64,000 bases of DNA from 21-14-0-10-47-8 sp966211455 (GCA_966211455.1 CBIHNI010000010.1:1-64000); one strand, 5' to 3'. Shown: positions 40,252-49,228, counted from the first letter of the stretch. Program-made: numbers and translations. Notes: generated by a model from the sequence alone, not told the origin.

Positions 40252-40575
40252 ATGTTAGATATTTATCTAACAATGAAAGCGACAAAGAAGAGCACTGCGA
40301 AAAAGATTTCCTTGGAACAGGTGATGAAAGCCCTGGGTGATCCCATTCGTTTGTCTGTGGTGCGACAGCTGCTAGCCACCGACAATAAAGAGATGCCTTG
40401 CTGTGATTTCAAGCATGGGGTGACCAAAGCGACCTTCTCGCATCATATGGATATCCTGCGCGAAGCCGAAATCGTGCAAAGCCGCCACGAAGGCACCCGC
40501 AAAATGACCTCGCTTAAAAGCGACACACTCGATGCAAGATTTCCAGGCTTGCTGGAGCTGGTGGCAAAAAAATAG
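40252..40575 (+). CDS. ArsR-family winged-helix repressor
   Basis: 107 aa from ATG 40252, or 100 aa from ATG 40273. It is a single ArsR domain: ISLEQVMKALGDPIRLSVVRQLLA, then MPCCDFKHGVTKATFSHHMDILREAEIVQSRHEGTRKMTSL. CC at about residues 47-48 and the SHHMDIL recognition helix are notable, although the classic ELCVC arsenic motif is absent; a Cys pair here may still sense something. The operator 40253-40272 lies at the very start of the gene, so with the upper start it is part of the coding sequence, and with the lower one it lies immediately upstream. Autoregulation and control of the divergent operon are likely. Confidence 0.85.
   Translation: MLDIYLTMKATKKSTAKKISLEQVMKALGDPIRLSVVRQLLATDNKEMPCCDFKHGVTKATFSHHMDILREAEIVQSRHEGTRKMTSLKSDTLDARFPGLLELVAKK
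40253..40272. promoter_or_regulatory. Operator 2, at the ArsR-family gene start
   Basis: TGTTAGATA-tt-TATCTAACA is a perfect 9-2-9 palindrome. It matches operator 1 in both half-sites. The distance between the two centres is about 58 bp. Confidence 0.7.
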
Positions 40576-40680
40576 ATTTTTGGCGACAGTTCGCGCCATC
40601 TTCATAATTATAAAATTCATTCTATTTAAGACTTATGCCAAGATTGGGGTGCGGAGCTAGGTCCGCCGCGATCGGATGGA

Positions 40681-42705
40681 ATGAAAACTGTGAAGTTGAA
40701 AGTCGCATTGCTCTCTTTTTTTCTGATTTTTAATCTGTTGATCCTGTATTTTGCGAACAATTATCAAAGGCGCATTTTCAAAGAACAATTTCAGGTCGCC
40801 CTTCAGGGGTATGCCCAATTGATCAATGCAACCCTGCATGACAATCGCTTGGCTTTGGCGCGGATGTCGCAGCGTTGGACCATACAAGGTGGGACTCCGG
40901 AAAAAATATGGCGGTCCGATGCGCAGGCTTACGCCAGAGATCTGCGCGGGGCCTATGGTATTGGATATGCGGATCGCAATTCCGTGATTCAGTGGCTCGA
41001 GCCCGAAGAGCCCAATAAAGCCGCATTGAAATTTCGGCTTGGTTCCGAATCCCGAAGGCGCGAGGCTTTGGAAAAAGCCAAAGAAACTTCAATCGCCCAA
41101 ATCACCAAACCCATTCAGCTGAAACAAGGTGGGTACGGTTTCTTGATGCTGTCGGCTGTTTACAAAGGTCATCAACATGACGGTTATGTCTATCTGGCGG
41201 TTCGATTTGAAAATTACCTGCAACCGCTTCTCAGCAATGATCGATATTGCGTTAAAGTCCGCTTCGACGAGGAAGGCATTTTTGATTCCTGCAAGGCTCA
41301 GGATCACGCCATTGACGAGGCCGGTATTTATGAAGTTTCTGGAGCCAATCTAATTCCGGAAGCAGCCGGTTGGACATTGGAGCTGGAGCCGCAAGCCAAT
41401 TATCTGACTGAGCTGAAAGCACAGTATCTTTGGAAGGTGATGTCGGTTTCAATTTTGATTTCCGGATTTATCGTCAGCTTGTTGGCGCTACTGGCGCAGC
41501 TGCGACAGCATCAGGCGCTTGTGCGCAAACAATTGGTGGATCTGCAAGAGGCCAATCTGAAGGCCGAAGCCGGATCGCGTGCCAAAGAAGAATTTCTAAC
41601 GACCATGAGCCATGAGATCCGAACCCCGCTGAACGGCATTATCGGCATGTCGAATCTTTTAAAAGACTCGCCACTCAATCCCCAGCAGGTCGATTTTGTT
41701 CGAAATATTTCCGAATCAGGTTCGCTGCTGCTGGCGCTGGTGAATGATATTTTGGATATCTCGAAGATCGAAGCCGGAAAACTGGAGCTTGAAAGTATCA
41801 ATTTTAATTTGGAACAAGCCATCGATCATGTGGTCAGTTCGTTTTCTTATCAGTCGCGGGTCAAAGGTGTCGGAATCGTCACCGAGTTTGCCCAGCCCAT
41901 TCCCCATTGGGTGAAGGGCGATGTGGCCCGTTTGAAGCAGGTGCTGATCAATCTTGTGGGCAACGCTTTAAAGTTTAGCCATCAGGGCTGCATTGCGATT
42001 CGCACCCAAATTCGATCCGCCACCGAAGGAAAGCTTGCCTTTCGCATCCACGTGATTGATCAGGGCATGGGTATTTCAAAGGCGGATCAAGACAAAATTT
42101 TTCAGAACTTCACGCAGGCGAATACGGGAATTCATCGGCGATTTGGCGGGTCGGGGCTCGGGCTTTCTATTTCCAAAAAGGTGATCGAAAAAATGGGAGG
42201 ATCCATCCACCTGCAAAGCGAAATCGGAAAGGGATCTGATTTTTACTTTGATCTTGAGCTGCCGCTGGGAAAAGAAGAGCTGCTTCAGGATGTCACTCAT
42301 TTCCCCAAGGAGATCCCTTCAAAACCAGGCGTGCGGATCTTGATTGCCGAAGATAATATCGTCAATCAAAAGGTCGCCACCGCATTTGTGGAGAAATTTG
42401 GATACTCGAGCCAAACGGTGGCCAATGGCTTCGAGGCCCTGCAGATTTTAGAGAAGGCCCCCTTTGATTTGATTTTGATGGATTGCCACATGCCGGAAAT
42501 GGATGGCTTTGCCGCAACCAAAGAAATTCGAAAGTTCAGCGATGATAAAAAACGCCAAATTCCGATTGTGGCGATGACCGCCAATGCCATGCCCGAGGAC
42601 CGGGAAAAATGTCTGCAAGCGGGGATGGATGATTACATCACCAAGCCGATTTCACCCGAGCGTCTCTACAATGTTCTGCAAAAATGGCTCGAGTCCCGTT
42701 CTTAG
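40681..42705 (+). CDS. Hybrid sensor histidine kinase with CHASE domain
   Basis: 674 aa. Membrane helix about 6-24, periplasmic CHASE-like domain about 40-245 (YGIGYADRNSVIQWLEPEEP and A-x-x-T-x-x-A-x-I-T-K-P-I...QGGYGFLMLSAVYKG), membrane helix about 256-280, HisKA with phospho-His in FLTTMSHEIRTPLNGIIG near 314, HATPase (LINLVGNALKF, DQGMGISKAD, GGSGLGLSIS), and a C-terminal receiver domain near 548-670 with ILIAEDN, phospho-Asp in LILMDCHMPEMDG and the Lys in DYITKPIS. It transmits an external signal; a partner output is not adjacent. It starts 105 bases after the ArsR gene with weak spacing and probably has its own promoter. Confidence 0.93.
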   Translation: MKTVKLKVALLSFFLIFNLLILYFANNYQRRIFKEQFQVALQGYAQLINATLHDNRLALARMSQRWTIQGGTPEKIWRSDAQAYARDLRGAYGIGYADRNSVIQWLEPEEPNKAALKFRLGSESRRREALEKAKETSIAQITKPIQLKQGGYGFLMLSAVYKGHQHDGYVYLAVRFENYLQPLLSNDRYCVKVRFDEEGIFDSCKAQDHAIDEAGIYEVSGANLIPEAAGWTLELEPQANYLTELKAQYLWKVMSVSILISGFIVSLLALLAQLRQHQALVRKQLVDLQEANLKAEAGSRAKEEFLTTMSHEIRTPLNGIIGMSNLLKDSPLNPQQVDFVRNISESGSLLLALVNDILDISKIEAGKLELESINFNLEQAIDHVVSSFSYQSRVKGVGIVTEFAQPIPHWVKGDVARLKQVLINLVGNALKFSHQGCIAIRTQIRSATEGKLAFRIHVIDQGMGISKADQDKIFQNFTQANTGIHRRFGGSGLGLSISKKVIEKMGGSIHLQSEIGKGSDFYFDLELPLGKEELLQDVTHFPKEIPSKPGVRILIAEDNIVNQKVATAFVEKFGYSSQTVANGFEALQILEKAPFDLILMDCHMPEMDGFAATKEIRKFSDDKKRQIPIVAMTANAMPEDREKCLQAGMDDYITKPISPERLYNVLQKWLESRS

Positions 42706-43358
42706 AGGAGGCTTTTCAGTAAGACTTCGCTGTGGTGATTCAGCGTGGTGATCTCGTCGTGGCTGCCGCCGATATCCGGATGGAAAACGCGAGCGAGCTT
42801 TTTTTTCGCAAAATGGATCGACTGTTCGGTTAAATCATCTTTCAGCGGAAATCCGTTTTCATCGAAATAATCAAGTGCGGCTTGCACCTCGGGCGGGTAA
42901 GACACGGCAAGCTTGCTGGACGCGCGCTTTTCTTTTTTCTTTTCCAGGCGTTGCTGCTTGTTGCGTTCTTTCAGGCGATCGGATTGCGCTTTTTTAAACT
43001 CGGCCTGCTTGGCTTTTCTTTGCGCGACTTCAGGTTTTTCTTCGATTTCGATAGCCGAGATATCCGTTTTCGATTCAAGAAAATCGGGATGCTTGTCTTC
43101 GGTGGCTAAGATCGTGGCCCAGATGTGTTTGCACATCACACCTTTGCCAAAGGTCGGACAGCTGCAACGGGCGACAATCTGAGACGAAGAGATCGCTTTC
43201 GAGCTGAGATGAACGCGAACACCGGATCCGGCCTTGATGAAAGCCTGAACCTGCGTGTCCGCGGCGATAGAAAGATGAACCAGGTCTTTGCGGAAATCAT
43301 CTTCACCAGCTTTTCGGTATTCGGGCTTAAAGTATTCGCTTAAGATTTCTAGGGACAT
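42702..43358 (-). CDS. SWIM zinc-finger protein with C-terminal J-like domain
   Basis: 218 aa. ARCSCPTFGKGVMCKHIWATIL (residues 64-85) is a SWIM zinc finger (CxC-x(n)-CxH). Residues 115-150 are a charged, lysine-rich coiled segment. The C-terminal IHFAKKKLARVFHPDIGGSHDEIT resembles the second half of a J domain and contains HPD with the following G-G-S. The fusion would couple a DNA- or protein-binding zinc module to an Hsp70-stimulating motif. It overlaps the hybrid kinase stop by 4 bases, convergently. No close family is known to me. Confidence 0.7.
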   Translation of the reverse strand: MSLEILSEYFKPEYRKAGEDDFRKDLVHLSIAADTQVQAFIKAGSGVRVHLSSKAISSSQIVARCSCPTFGKGVMCKHIWATILATEDKHPDFLESKTDISAIEIEEKPEVAQRKAKQAEFKKAQSDRLKERNKQQRLEKKKEKRASSKLAVSYPPEVQAALDYFDENGFPLKDDLTEQSIHFAKKKLARVFHPDIGGSHDEITTLNHHSEVLLKSLL

Positions 43359-43486
43359 CTTGTCCTCCCATGATCAGGATGACACAGTAGCAAAATTTGC
43401 CAACTGGATCTGCATCCTTTGCAATGGGTGCTGGGTGTCATTTTTGTTATAAGCAGTGCAAGCTGACTTGTCACAAAGGAGACACA

Positions 43487-43870
43487 ATGAAAGCTCTATT
43501 TGCAGTTCTATTCACCACCATGGCCGCTGCCAGCGCTTGGGCCGATTTCAAATCGGATCATGTTGCTGCCGTCACTCCGATCGCGATTTATGCGTTTCAG
43601 GATCACTTTAAACATCTTTCCAAACATGTGCCGCAGATTCAGAAAATTGAAATCACCGCCGGAAAATTTCAAGATGTGCCAGTGGCTGAGCAGTTCGCCG
43701 ATTTCTCAACCGATGTCAGCATGTTCGTTGGTGGGCTGCTAAAACAGTGTCAAATCGATATCATGATCTTTAGGAGCGCCATTCGCGAGCCAGAGCTCGG
43801 TCAGAAGATCCTTGAGCAAACCGAAGATTCACAGGTGGTCGCCGAAGTTCGTGGCGTTCTTTGCTTTTAA
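43487..43870 (+). CDS. Secreted hypothetical protein
   Basis: About 127 aa from ATG 43487, which has aaaggaga upstream. A signal peptide MKALFAVLFTTMAAASAWA precedes the mature domain. The rest is alpha/beta with two cysteines (KQCQID and the C-terminal CF). No domain was recognised. An in-frame codon further upstream (43397) has no ribosome site and would spoil the signal peptide. Confidence 0.7.
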   Translation: MKALFAVLFTTMAAASAWADFKSDHVAAVTPIAIYAFQDHFKHLSKHVPQIQKIEITAGKFQDVPVAEQFADFSTDVSMFVGGLLKQCQIDIMIFRSAIREPELGQKILEQTEDSQVVAEVRGVLCF

Positions 43871-43877
43871 AAACAAA

Positions 43878-44276
43878 CTATTTTCCTGACTGTCGGTTCA
43901 GTTCGTCGATTTGGCCATTCAAGGTGCACAGATCATACAGAACGCCGACTCCGAAAAAACCGGCAGTCAGCAGATACAAGAATCCCGTCAGCCATTTTCC
44001 CATGTAAAATCGGTGCACGCCAAAGACGCCTAAGAAAGTCAAAAGCAACCATCCAATCGAGTAATCAAAAGCGCCAGCCTTGTATTTGCGATCAGCGGCG
44101 CGATCCATTGACGGAATTAAAAATAAATCCACCAGCCAACCGATTCCAGCCAAGCCGAAAGTGAAAAACCAAATCGCACCGGTGATCTGTTTGCCATAAT
44201 AAAATCGGTGAGCGCCCAAGAAGCCAAAAATCCAGGTCAGATACCCGATGGTTTTGCTGTGTGTATCGTTTTGCAT
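43878..44276 (-). CDS. TM2-domain membrane protein (two TM2 units)
   Basis: 132 aa. Two TM2 units are visible: GYLTWIFGFLGAHRFYYGKQITGAIWFFTFGLAGIGWLVDLFLIP and GWLLLTFLGVFGVHRFYMGKWLTGFLYLLTAGFFGVGVLYDL, each with the G-x-H-R-F-Y-x-G-K hallmark between two helices. The ATG at 44276 gives MQNDTHSKT; an upstream start would overlap the neighbouring gene. TM2 proteins are small membrane proteins of mostly unknown function. Confidence 0.88.
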   Translation of the reverse strand: MQNDTHSKTIGYLTWIFGFLGAHRFYYGKQITGAIWFFTFGLAGIGWLVDLFLIPSMDRAADRKYKAGAFDYSIGWLLLTFLGVFGVHRFYMGKWLTGFLYLLTAGFFGVGVLYDLCTLNGQIDELNRQSGK

Positions 44277-44283
44277 GCGATCA

Positions 44284-45246
44284 TCATAGGCCGACAAATC
44301 CTGGCTGCCAAGATGAAATCTGATGCTTGGCCAATGACGATGGTGATCCAAGGAAGATCCTTTCTTGCGTTAAGCTGAAGATCAAATGCGCAAAAAAGAG
44401 CTGAACGTAAAAATCGCGCCGTTGGGTCGGTGCGGGCTTTGGATTGAAATCAAAAGCTTTCTTCCAAAAGAAAATCGCGCTGAGGCCGCCGATACATCCA
44501 AATAAGAGCGAAGAAGCCAGCGGACGATTTCTGTTTCTGGTCATAGCGTAAAACGAGCCCCAGATCACCCCCAAGCTGTAATGCGCTTGCCATCCTAAAA
44601 GCTGCGAGCTTGATCTTTTGAGCGACGGTTTCCAGCCACGAATCAGTTGGGCCAAAAGATCGGTTTCGCGGAAGTTCTGTTGAGCGAAAGCCGAAAGGAT
44701 GTAGCTGAACAAAGTCATTGTACTGGTCGCAATCAAAGTTGAGGTGATCAGCGCACCTAGCGGATGCTGCAAGAGATTCTTGTCCGCTAAGGCGGGCTGT
44801 GAAACCCAAGTTTTAGCTTTTTCAAAATCTTTGAGCTCAAAACCGACAATTTTCCCCGGCACCAAGGGGCTTAATACATCAAAAAATCGTCGCACGGTTT
44901 TTTGATCCGAGACAATGGCCATGCGATTCCAATGTTGGATGTGCTTAAAGCTGATGATGACATAATCGATCAAAGCCATCAGACTGTAGTTTTGCATTCC
45001 GGTCTCGAGGCGAACGATAAAATTCATGGCGCCAAAGCGATGTGCGACCTTATCAACACGATTCATGACGATCGTTTCGTACTCGGATTGATTCACGTGA
45101 CCCGAGGCCTGATAAGCAACAACATAATCTGGAAAATCCCGAAGAAGCTCAACCATCGTAAAAGAAATAGGTGCAAAAGAGAGGCCGGCCGGCGTGGGAA
45201 GTTTGTGCTGTTTTATGTGAAATGCGGCTCTAGAAGAAGTTGCCAC
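44284..45246 (-). CDS. SpoIIAA-like (STAS/SEC14-type) domain fused to membrane segment
   Basis: 320 aa from GTG 45246; a shorter start at 45156 is also possible. Residues about 31-145 show the SpoIIAA-like pattern (PDYVVAYQASGHVNQSEYET, then FKHIQHWNRMAIVSDQKTVRRFFD and KIVGFELKDFEKAKTWV). Residues about 160-300 contain helices that look membrane-embedded (LITSTLIATSTMTLFSYILS, ASSLLFGCIGGLSAIFFW). Single-domain SpoIIAA-like proteins are usually soluble, so this fusion is uncommon. Function is unknown; lipid or signal binding is inferred from the fold family. Confidence 0.6.
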   Translation of the reverse strand: MATSSRAAFHIKQHKLPTPAGLSFAPISFTMVELLRDFPDYVVAYQASGHVNQSEYETIVMNRVDKVAHRFGAMNFIVRLETGMQNYSLMALIDYVIISFKHIQHWNRMAIVSDQKTVRRFFDVLSPLVPGKIVGFELKDFEKAKTWVSQPALADKNLLQHPLGALITSTLIATSTMTLFSYILSAFAQQNFRETDLLAQLIRGWKPSLKRSSSQLLGWQAHYSLGVIWGSFYAMTRNRNRPLASSLLFGCIGGLSAIFFWKKAFDFNPKPAPTQRRDFYVQLFFAHLIFSLTQERIFLGSPSSLAKHQISSWQPGFVGL

Positions 45247-45279
45247 CCCAGCCTATAATGGATATATCTGGAGGCGATG

Positions 45280-45489
45280 ATGGGTTTTGGGATTTTAGCG
45301 GCGATTGCGGTTATTTTCATTGGTGCGCTGATGGTTTATGGCGTTATCATGGCCTTCTGGCCCGAGTGGGTCGGCATCACCGGAAAGACCGCACTGGATT
45401 ATGAGAAAAGCCACACGGAAGGAAGCGAAACCTCGAAAGACCACGACCTGGTCGACCGTCTTCAGCAGCAGCCCCAAAACAAATCCTAA
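45280..45489 (+). CDS. Small single-pass membrane protein
   Basis: 69 aa from ATG 45280, with GGAGG at 45269-45273. One membrane helix (GFGILAAIAVIFIGALMVYGVIMAFW) near the N-terminus and an acidic, polar tail (ETSKDHDLVDRLQQQPQNKS). No motif was recognised. It overlaps or directly precedes an AraC-type gene on the same strand. Confidence 0.65.
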   Translation: MGFGILAAIAVIFIGALMVYGVIMAFWPEWVGITGKTALDYEKSHTEGSETSKDHDLVDRLQQQPQNKS

Positions 45490-45511
45490 TCTCCATCAAC
45501 CCATCGACGCT

Positions 45512-46321
45512 TTGGGAATCGCACGCGCCGCCCGGGGCGACATCCGGGTTGAAAAGCTAGAGCATCGCCTCGAACCCAAGGTCCCATTTCCACACCGTCA
45601 TGATTTCGTGCAAATTGTCTACGTCACCAGCGGATCCGGCTGGCATCAAATCGATTTCGAAAAATTTAAGGTCACCGCCGGGCAGATCTTTATGATCAAG
45701 CCAGGTGAAGTCCATATCTGGAAAATGTCCCCACAAACCAAAGGCTTTATCGTCGAATACACAGACGAATCAGTCGCAAAAGACCAAGCTATTCTTCGTC
45801 AGGCGACGCTGCTGCCAGGCATGATCCGTGTGCAGGCAAAGAGCCGAGAAAAAATGGAATCCATGATCGTGGCGATGATCCAAGAATATGAAAAGAAAGA
45901 TTTCGGTTTTGAAATCACACTGCAAAGTCTGCTTTTGCAAATGCTGATTCAGCTTCTGCGCGATTACCCCCAAATCTACCAACAAAAACGGGACGAGCCT
46001 TCGACCACACAAAAATTTCGCGCCTTGATCGAAGAGCATTTCAAAAAGCACCACGATGTCGAATATTACGCCAAAGCCATGGGTCTCAGTGCGAAAGCAC
46101 TGACCATGCGGGTGGCGCGAACGACGGATCAATCAGCCCGCGCGTTGATTCAAGAGCGTATCGTTTCCGAAGCCAAGCGCCTTCTGACCTTCACCCATCT
46201 TTCGGTCAGTGAAGTTGGATACGATCTTGGTTTCGATGACCCGAATTATTTTGTGCGCTTCTTTAAATCTCAAAGTGGGTATTCGCCCTTAAAATTCCGC
46301 AAGCAGAATCAAAAATCTTAA
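45512..46321 (+). CDS. AraC-family regulator with N-terminal cupin
   Basis: About 269 aa from the TTG at 45512; the frame is open upstream inside the preceding small gene, so the exact start is uncertain. The N-terminal cupin is clear (VPFPHRHDFVQIVYVTSGSGWHQI, FMIKPGEVHIWKM). The C-terminal AraC HTH pair is intact: EYYAKAMGLSAKALTMRVARTTDQSARALIQERIVSEAKRLL and SVSEVGYDLGFDDPNYFVRFFKSQSGYSPLKFR. A classical ligand-responsive regulator. It is convergent with the DoxX-like gene (4-base overlap). Confidence 0.82.
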   Translation: MGIARAARGDIRVEKLEHRLEPKVPFPHRHDFVQIVYVTSGSGWHQIDFEKFKVTAGQIFMIKPGEVHIWKMSPQTKGFIVEYTDESVAKDQAILRQATLLPGMIRVQAKSREKMESMIVAMIQEYEKKDFGFEITLQSLLLQMLIQLLRDYPQIYQQKRDEPSTTQKFRALIEEHFKKHHDVEYYAKAMGLSAKALTMRVARTTDQSARALIQERIVSEAKRLLTFTHLSVSEVGYDLGFDDPNYFVRFFKSQSGYSPLKFRKQNQKS

Positions 46322-47337
46322 GTCTGAAGCGCCATCCAGTGATAGGTCGCAGCCAGCAAGCCAATCACAATGACAAAGTTAATCGCCACAAAGGCGGCGC
46401 GAAGACCCAGGCGCTGATGAAACTCGATGGGTGGTGGATAATACTTGCCGGGACCCAGCACTGTAAAGACAAGCAAGGCTCCGTGCAGAATGGTGTGACC
46501 AATCACTTCGGTTTTACCAAAGAATGATGATGTCGTCAGAAAGACCAAAGTGATCGTCAAAGCCAGCGGTCTTTGCATCAATCCAATGATCAGCAAATAA
46601 CCCAAACTCAGCTCGACGAACGCACATGCCAGCAAGAAAAAGTCGGGTGGCAATCCCATGGTTAACATCGGTTCTTGTCTGAGAACGTCCATGCCCCAGT
46701 GTGGGAAGAAAACCTTTTCAAGGGCTGCCCAGCACAATGAAAAGCCCAGGCCGATATACAAAGCGGGGATTCGTGTTTGTGAGATCTGTTTGTTTTTGAA
46801 GCTTGCGACCAAGAAAAAATATCCGATCGCGGGATACACCAGGTAATCCAACATATGGAAAAATCCATAATCTTTCATTGCATAGAAATAAAGTCCGATC
46901 ATTCCAACGCCAGCGATGGGTGTGGTCTTGGCAAAAAGCAACAGCAACGCCAAAACAAACTGAAACCAGCCGACGCTGCCAGAATGGATTTTCAATTCCG
47001 GTGCAATCATCGAATCGGCTTGCCATGACAGCAGCAACGAAGCGCCCGTAAAGACCCGTAAGATCACGGTTGCGCGATTGGCATAGCTTTCAAGGGTGTT
47101 ATTGAATTTTTGATAAGCCGGCCAGTTTTCCAAAAGGCGATCGGCGTAAGTGAATAAGGCCAAGGTCACAACACTGAGCCCCAGCAAGAACCAAAACGCC
47201 GGATGATTCAGATCCGAAAATGGGACGACGCGGGTGTCACTGCTTCGCGTGAACCACTTGACGTGAGCGAAGGCCGTGAATGGAATTGTCAGGAGAAAAA
47301 CGAAGAAGAGTTGGGGAAGGAGTGCTTTGTTTCTCAT
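46318..47337 (-). CDS. DoxX-like membrane protein
   Basis: 339 aa. A signal-like first helix (MRNKALLPQLFFVFLLTIPFTAFA) and about eight further helices. The middle includes DoxX-type four-helix patterns (VILRVFTGASLLLSWQADS, PDFFLLACAFVELSLGYLLIIGL). Charged H-x-x-W and D-x-x-Y-x-A residues are spread in loops. It may be a redox or quinone-linked membrane protein; no enzyme motif is clear. It is convergent with the cupin-AraC gene. Confidence 0.65.
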   Translation of the reverse strand: MRNKALLPQLFFVFLLTIPFTAFAHVKWFTRSSDTRVVPFSDLNHPAFWFLLGLSVVTLALFTYADRLLENWPAYQKFNNTLESYANRATVILRVFTGASLLLSWQADSMIAPELKIHSGSVGWFQFVLALLLLFAKTTPIAGVGMIGLYFYAMKDYGFFHMLDYLVYPAIGYFFLVASFKNKQISQTRIPALYIGLGFSLCWAALEKVFFPHWGMDVLRQEPMLTMGLPPDFFLLACAFVELSLGYLLIIGLMQRPLALTITLVFLTTSSFFGKTEVIGHTILHGALLVFTVLGPGKYYPPPIEFHQRLGLRAAFVAINFVIVIGLLAATYHWMALQT

Positions 47338-47492
47338 GGGTTGATCTTGCGCTTGTCTTTTTCAGTCGGCAAAGCGCTTCGCAGCTTGTCGAAGCTTTCT
47401 CTAGAACAAAGTTTCCAGTCACACCGTGCTGTCGATTGTAAATAATTGTGGACATGAGATCTTCGCTGCATCCAGTTGTGGGCGGGCGAATC

Positions 47493-48224
47493 ATGTATTT
47501 TGAGACAAAGCCGATCGTGGCATTAAAATCTCATATTGAATGTATCTGGACAGCTGAAAAGTCAGATGGTGATGGCCATTCTTCCGATGAACAGCGAATT
47601 TTGCCAGATGGCTGCGCCGATTTGATTTTTGATCTGACCCCGGGTTTAGAATCCGCTTACTGGGTTGGAACCATGACGAAGAGCTTTGTGCTTAAAGAAT
47701 CAAAATCCACCAAGGTCGTGGGCGTTAGATTCAATCCAGGCGGAGCCAAAGCATTTCTCGGAATGCCCCTTAGCGAGCTGACGGACCAGCGTGCTTTCGC
47801 GGATGAGATCACTCCGGGATTGGCAGCAAGAATCGACTCTTTTCTATCAAAAGCGTCGATTCTGGATTTGCAGGCATCGCTTGTGAAAGCTCTCACGCAG
47901 GATCGATCTCTTCCAGTCATTCAAAAAATTCATCAGTTGATTCAAGATGCCGATGGTGATCTTCGTGTCGCTGAAGTTTCCGACCAATTGGGGATGAGCC
48001 GTCAGTATCTGAACCGTCTGATGAAAGAATCCGTCGGGGTCGATCTAAAGACGTTTCAGCGGGTTCTACGCATGCGTCTGCTTTCTGAAAAGCTTTCGGG
48101 TGCTGCCGGGGCGTCGGTGGATTGGGCGGATCTGGCGGTTCGGCATGGATTTTACGACCAGTCGCATTTGATTCATGACTTTAAAGACCTGATCGGGCTT
48201 TCTCCAACCGAATTTTTAAAGTAG
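47493..48224 (+). CDS. AraC-family regulator
   Basis: About 243 aa from ATG 47493 (an earlier in-frame codon at 47448 gives a less typical N-terminus). The N-terminal half is the DUF6597-type ligand region (MYFETKPIVALKSHIECIWTAE, RILPDGCADLIFDLTP). The C-terminal half has the AraC double HTH (LRVAEVSDQLGMSRQYLNRLMKESVGVDLKTFQRVLRMRLLS and DLAVRHGFYDQSHLIHDFKDLIGLSPTEFL). The VOC gene begins about 83 bases later; it may be a target. Confidence 0.82.
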   Translation: MYFETKPIVALKSHIECIWTAEKSDGDGHSSDEQRILPDGCADLIFDLTPGLESAYWVGTMTKSFVLKESKSTKVVGVRFNPGGAKAFLGMPLSELTDQRAFADEITPGLAARIDSFLSKASILDLQASLVKALTQDRSLPVIQKIHQLIQDADGDLRVAEVSDQLGMSRQYLNRLMKESVGVDLKTFQRVLRMRLLSEKLSGAAGASVDWADLAVRHGFYDQSHLIHDFKDLIGLSPTEFLK

Positions 48225-48307
48225 TTTCCATTTTTCCAATACGCGATCTTTTGCCGGGGATATGGTGTTGCCATCCAAAGCAAACGAACGAAAAGGAGTT
48301 CAATAAT

Positions 48308-48697
48308 ATGAAACTGGGATACACAATTTTGTATGTCGAAAATGTCGAAGCAAATCTGGATTTTTACGAAAAGGCTTTCGGGCTTAAGCGTCGATTCCTG
48401 CATGAATCCGGAATGTACGGCGAAATGGAAACCGGCGAGACAACCTTAAGCTTTGCCAATCGCGCAGCAATGAAACCAGAAGGTTTTGAAATGCCCAGCC
48501 TTTCGTCGACAAAAAATGCCCACCCATTCGAGGTCGCATTCGTCACCAAAGACGTGAGTGGTGCATTTGAAAAAGCGGTGAACAGTGGCTGCAAAGTCGT
48601 CTCGAAGCCCAAAGAAAAGCCATGGGGCCAGATGGTCTCTTACGTGCAAGATCAGAATGGCTTTTTGGTTGAGATCTGCAGCCCGATTTCTGTATAG
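48308..48697 (+). CDS. VOC-family (glyoxalase-like) protein
   Basis: 129 aa. Two beta-alpha-beta-beta-beta units start MKLGYTILYVENVEANLDFYEKAFG and continue with HPFEVAFVTKDVSGAFEKAVNSGCKVVS...GQMVSYVQDQNGFLVEICSP. Metal-ligand type residues lie in the usual places (YV/E at strands 4 and 8). ATG 48308 follows aaaggagt. The ligand or substrate is unknown; VOC proteins include glyoxalase I, bleomycin-resistance proteins and dioxygenases. Confidence 0.85.
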   Translation: MKLGYTILYVENVEANLDFYEKAFGLKRRFLHESGMYGEMETGETTLSFANRAAMKPEGFEMPSLSSTKNAHPFEVAFVTKDVSGAFEKAVNSGCKVVSKPKEKPWGQMVSYVQDQNGFLVEICSPISV

Positions 48698-48764
48698 AAA
48701 TCGGCTATATTGGTCATAGTTCCATTCAATTTTCTTTATAATGCAAGATCGTCGATGCGGGGTC

Positions 48765-49214
48765 TCAGGACGGGAACTGAATCTCGCGGTAAATTTTTCG
48801 GAAAAGCTTTAGGCCTTTGTTGAGATCCAATCCAGCAAAGGCCTTTTCGATTTGTTGCTCGGTCGAATCGAAAATTTTGATCAGTTTTGGCGCTTTCTTT
48901 TTTCCTTCACGGGTGAGCGTAAACAAATAAGCCCGCGCATCCTTATTCGATGTCTTTCTTTCGATCAGACCTTTCTTCTCGAGACCTCGTAACGTGTGGC
49001 TCATATTCGACTTGGTCGTCGAAAATGCCTTCGACAGCTCAGTCGGGCGCACCGGTTTTTCTTCAAAGAAAAGTCCGGTCAGCACCAAGGCTTCTAGAAA
49101 GTGCACATTTTCTTTGGCAAACCGATTCTGAAACCCGCCAATAATTTCAGCATGTGTAGCAAACAGAATAAACAGCGGCGAGGATTCTAAGAACTTGTCG
49201 ATCTTCATAAGCAA
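48765..49214 (-). CDS. MarR-family regulator
   Basis: 149 aa. The winged-helix core is FLEALVLTGLFFEEKPVRPTELSKAF, then STTKSNMSHTLRGLEKKGLIERKTSNKDARAYLFTLTREGKKKAP, the MarR recognition helix and D-x-R wing. Likely a dimer; target and ligand are unknown. It is divergent from bioY, with an inverted repeat in between that may be its operator. Confidence 0.87.
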   Translation of the reverse strand: MLMKIDKFLESSPLFILFATHAEIIGGFQNRFAKENVHFLEALVLTGLFFEEKPVRPTELSKAFSTTKSNMSHTLRGLEKKGLIERKTSNKDARAYLFTLTREGKKKAPKLIKIFDSTEQQIEKAFAGLDLNKGLKLFRKIYREIQFPS

Positions 49215-49228
49215 ATAGGCCTTCTCAG

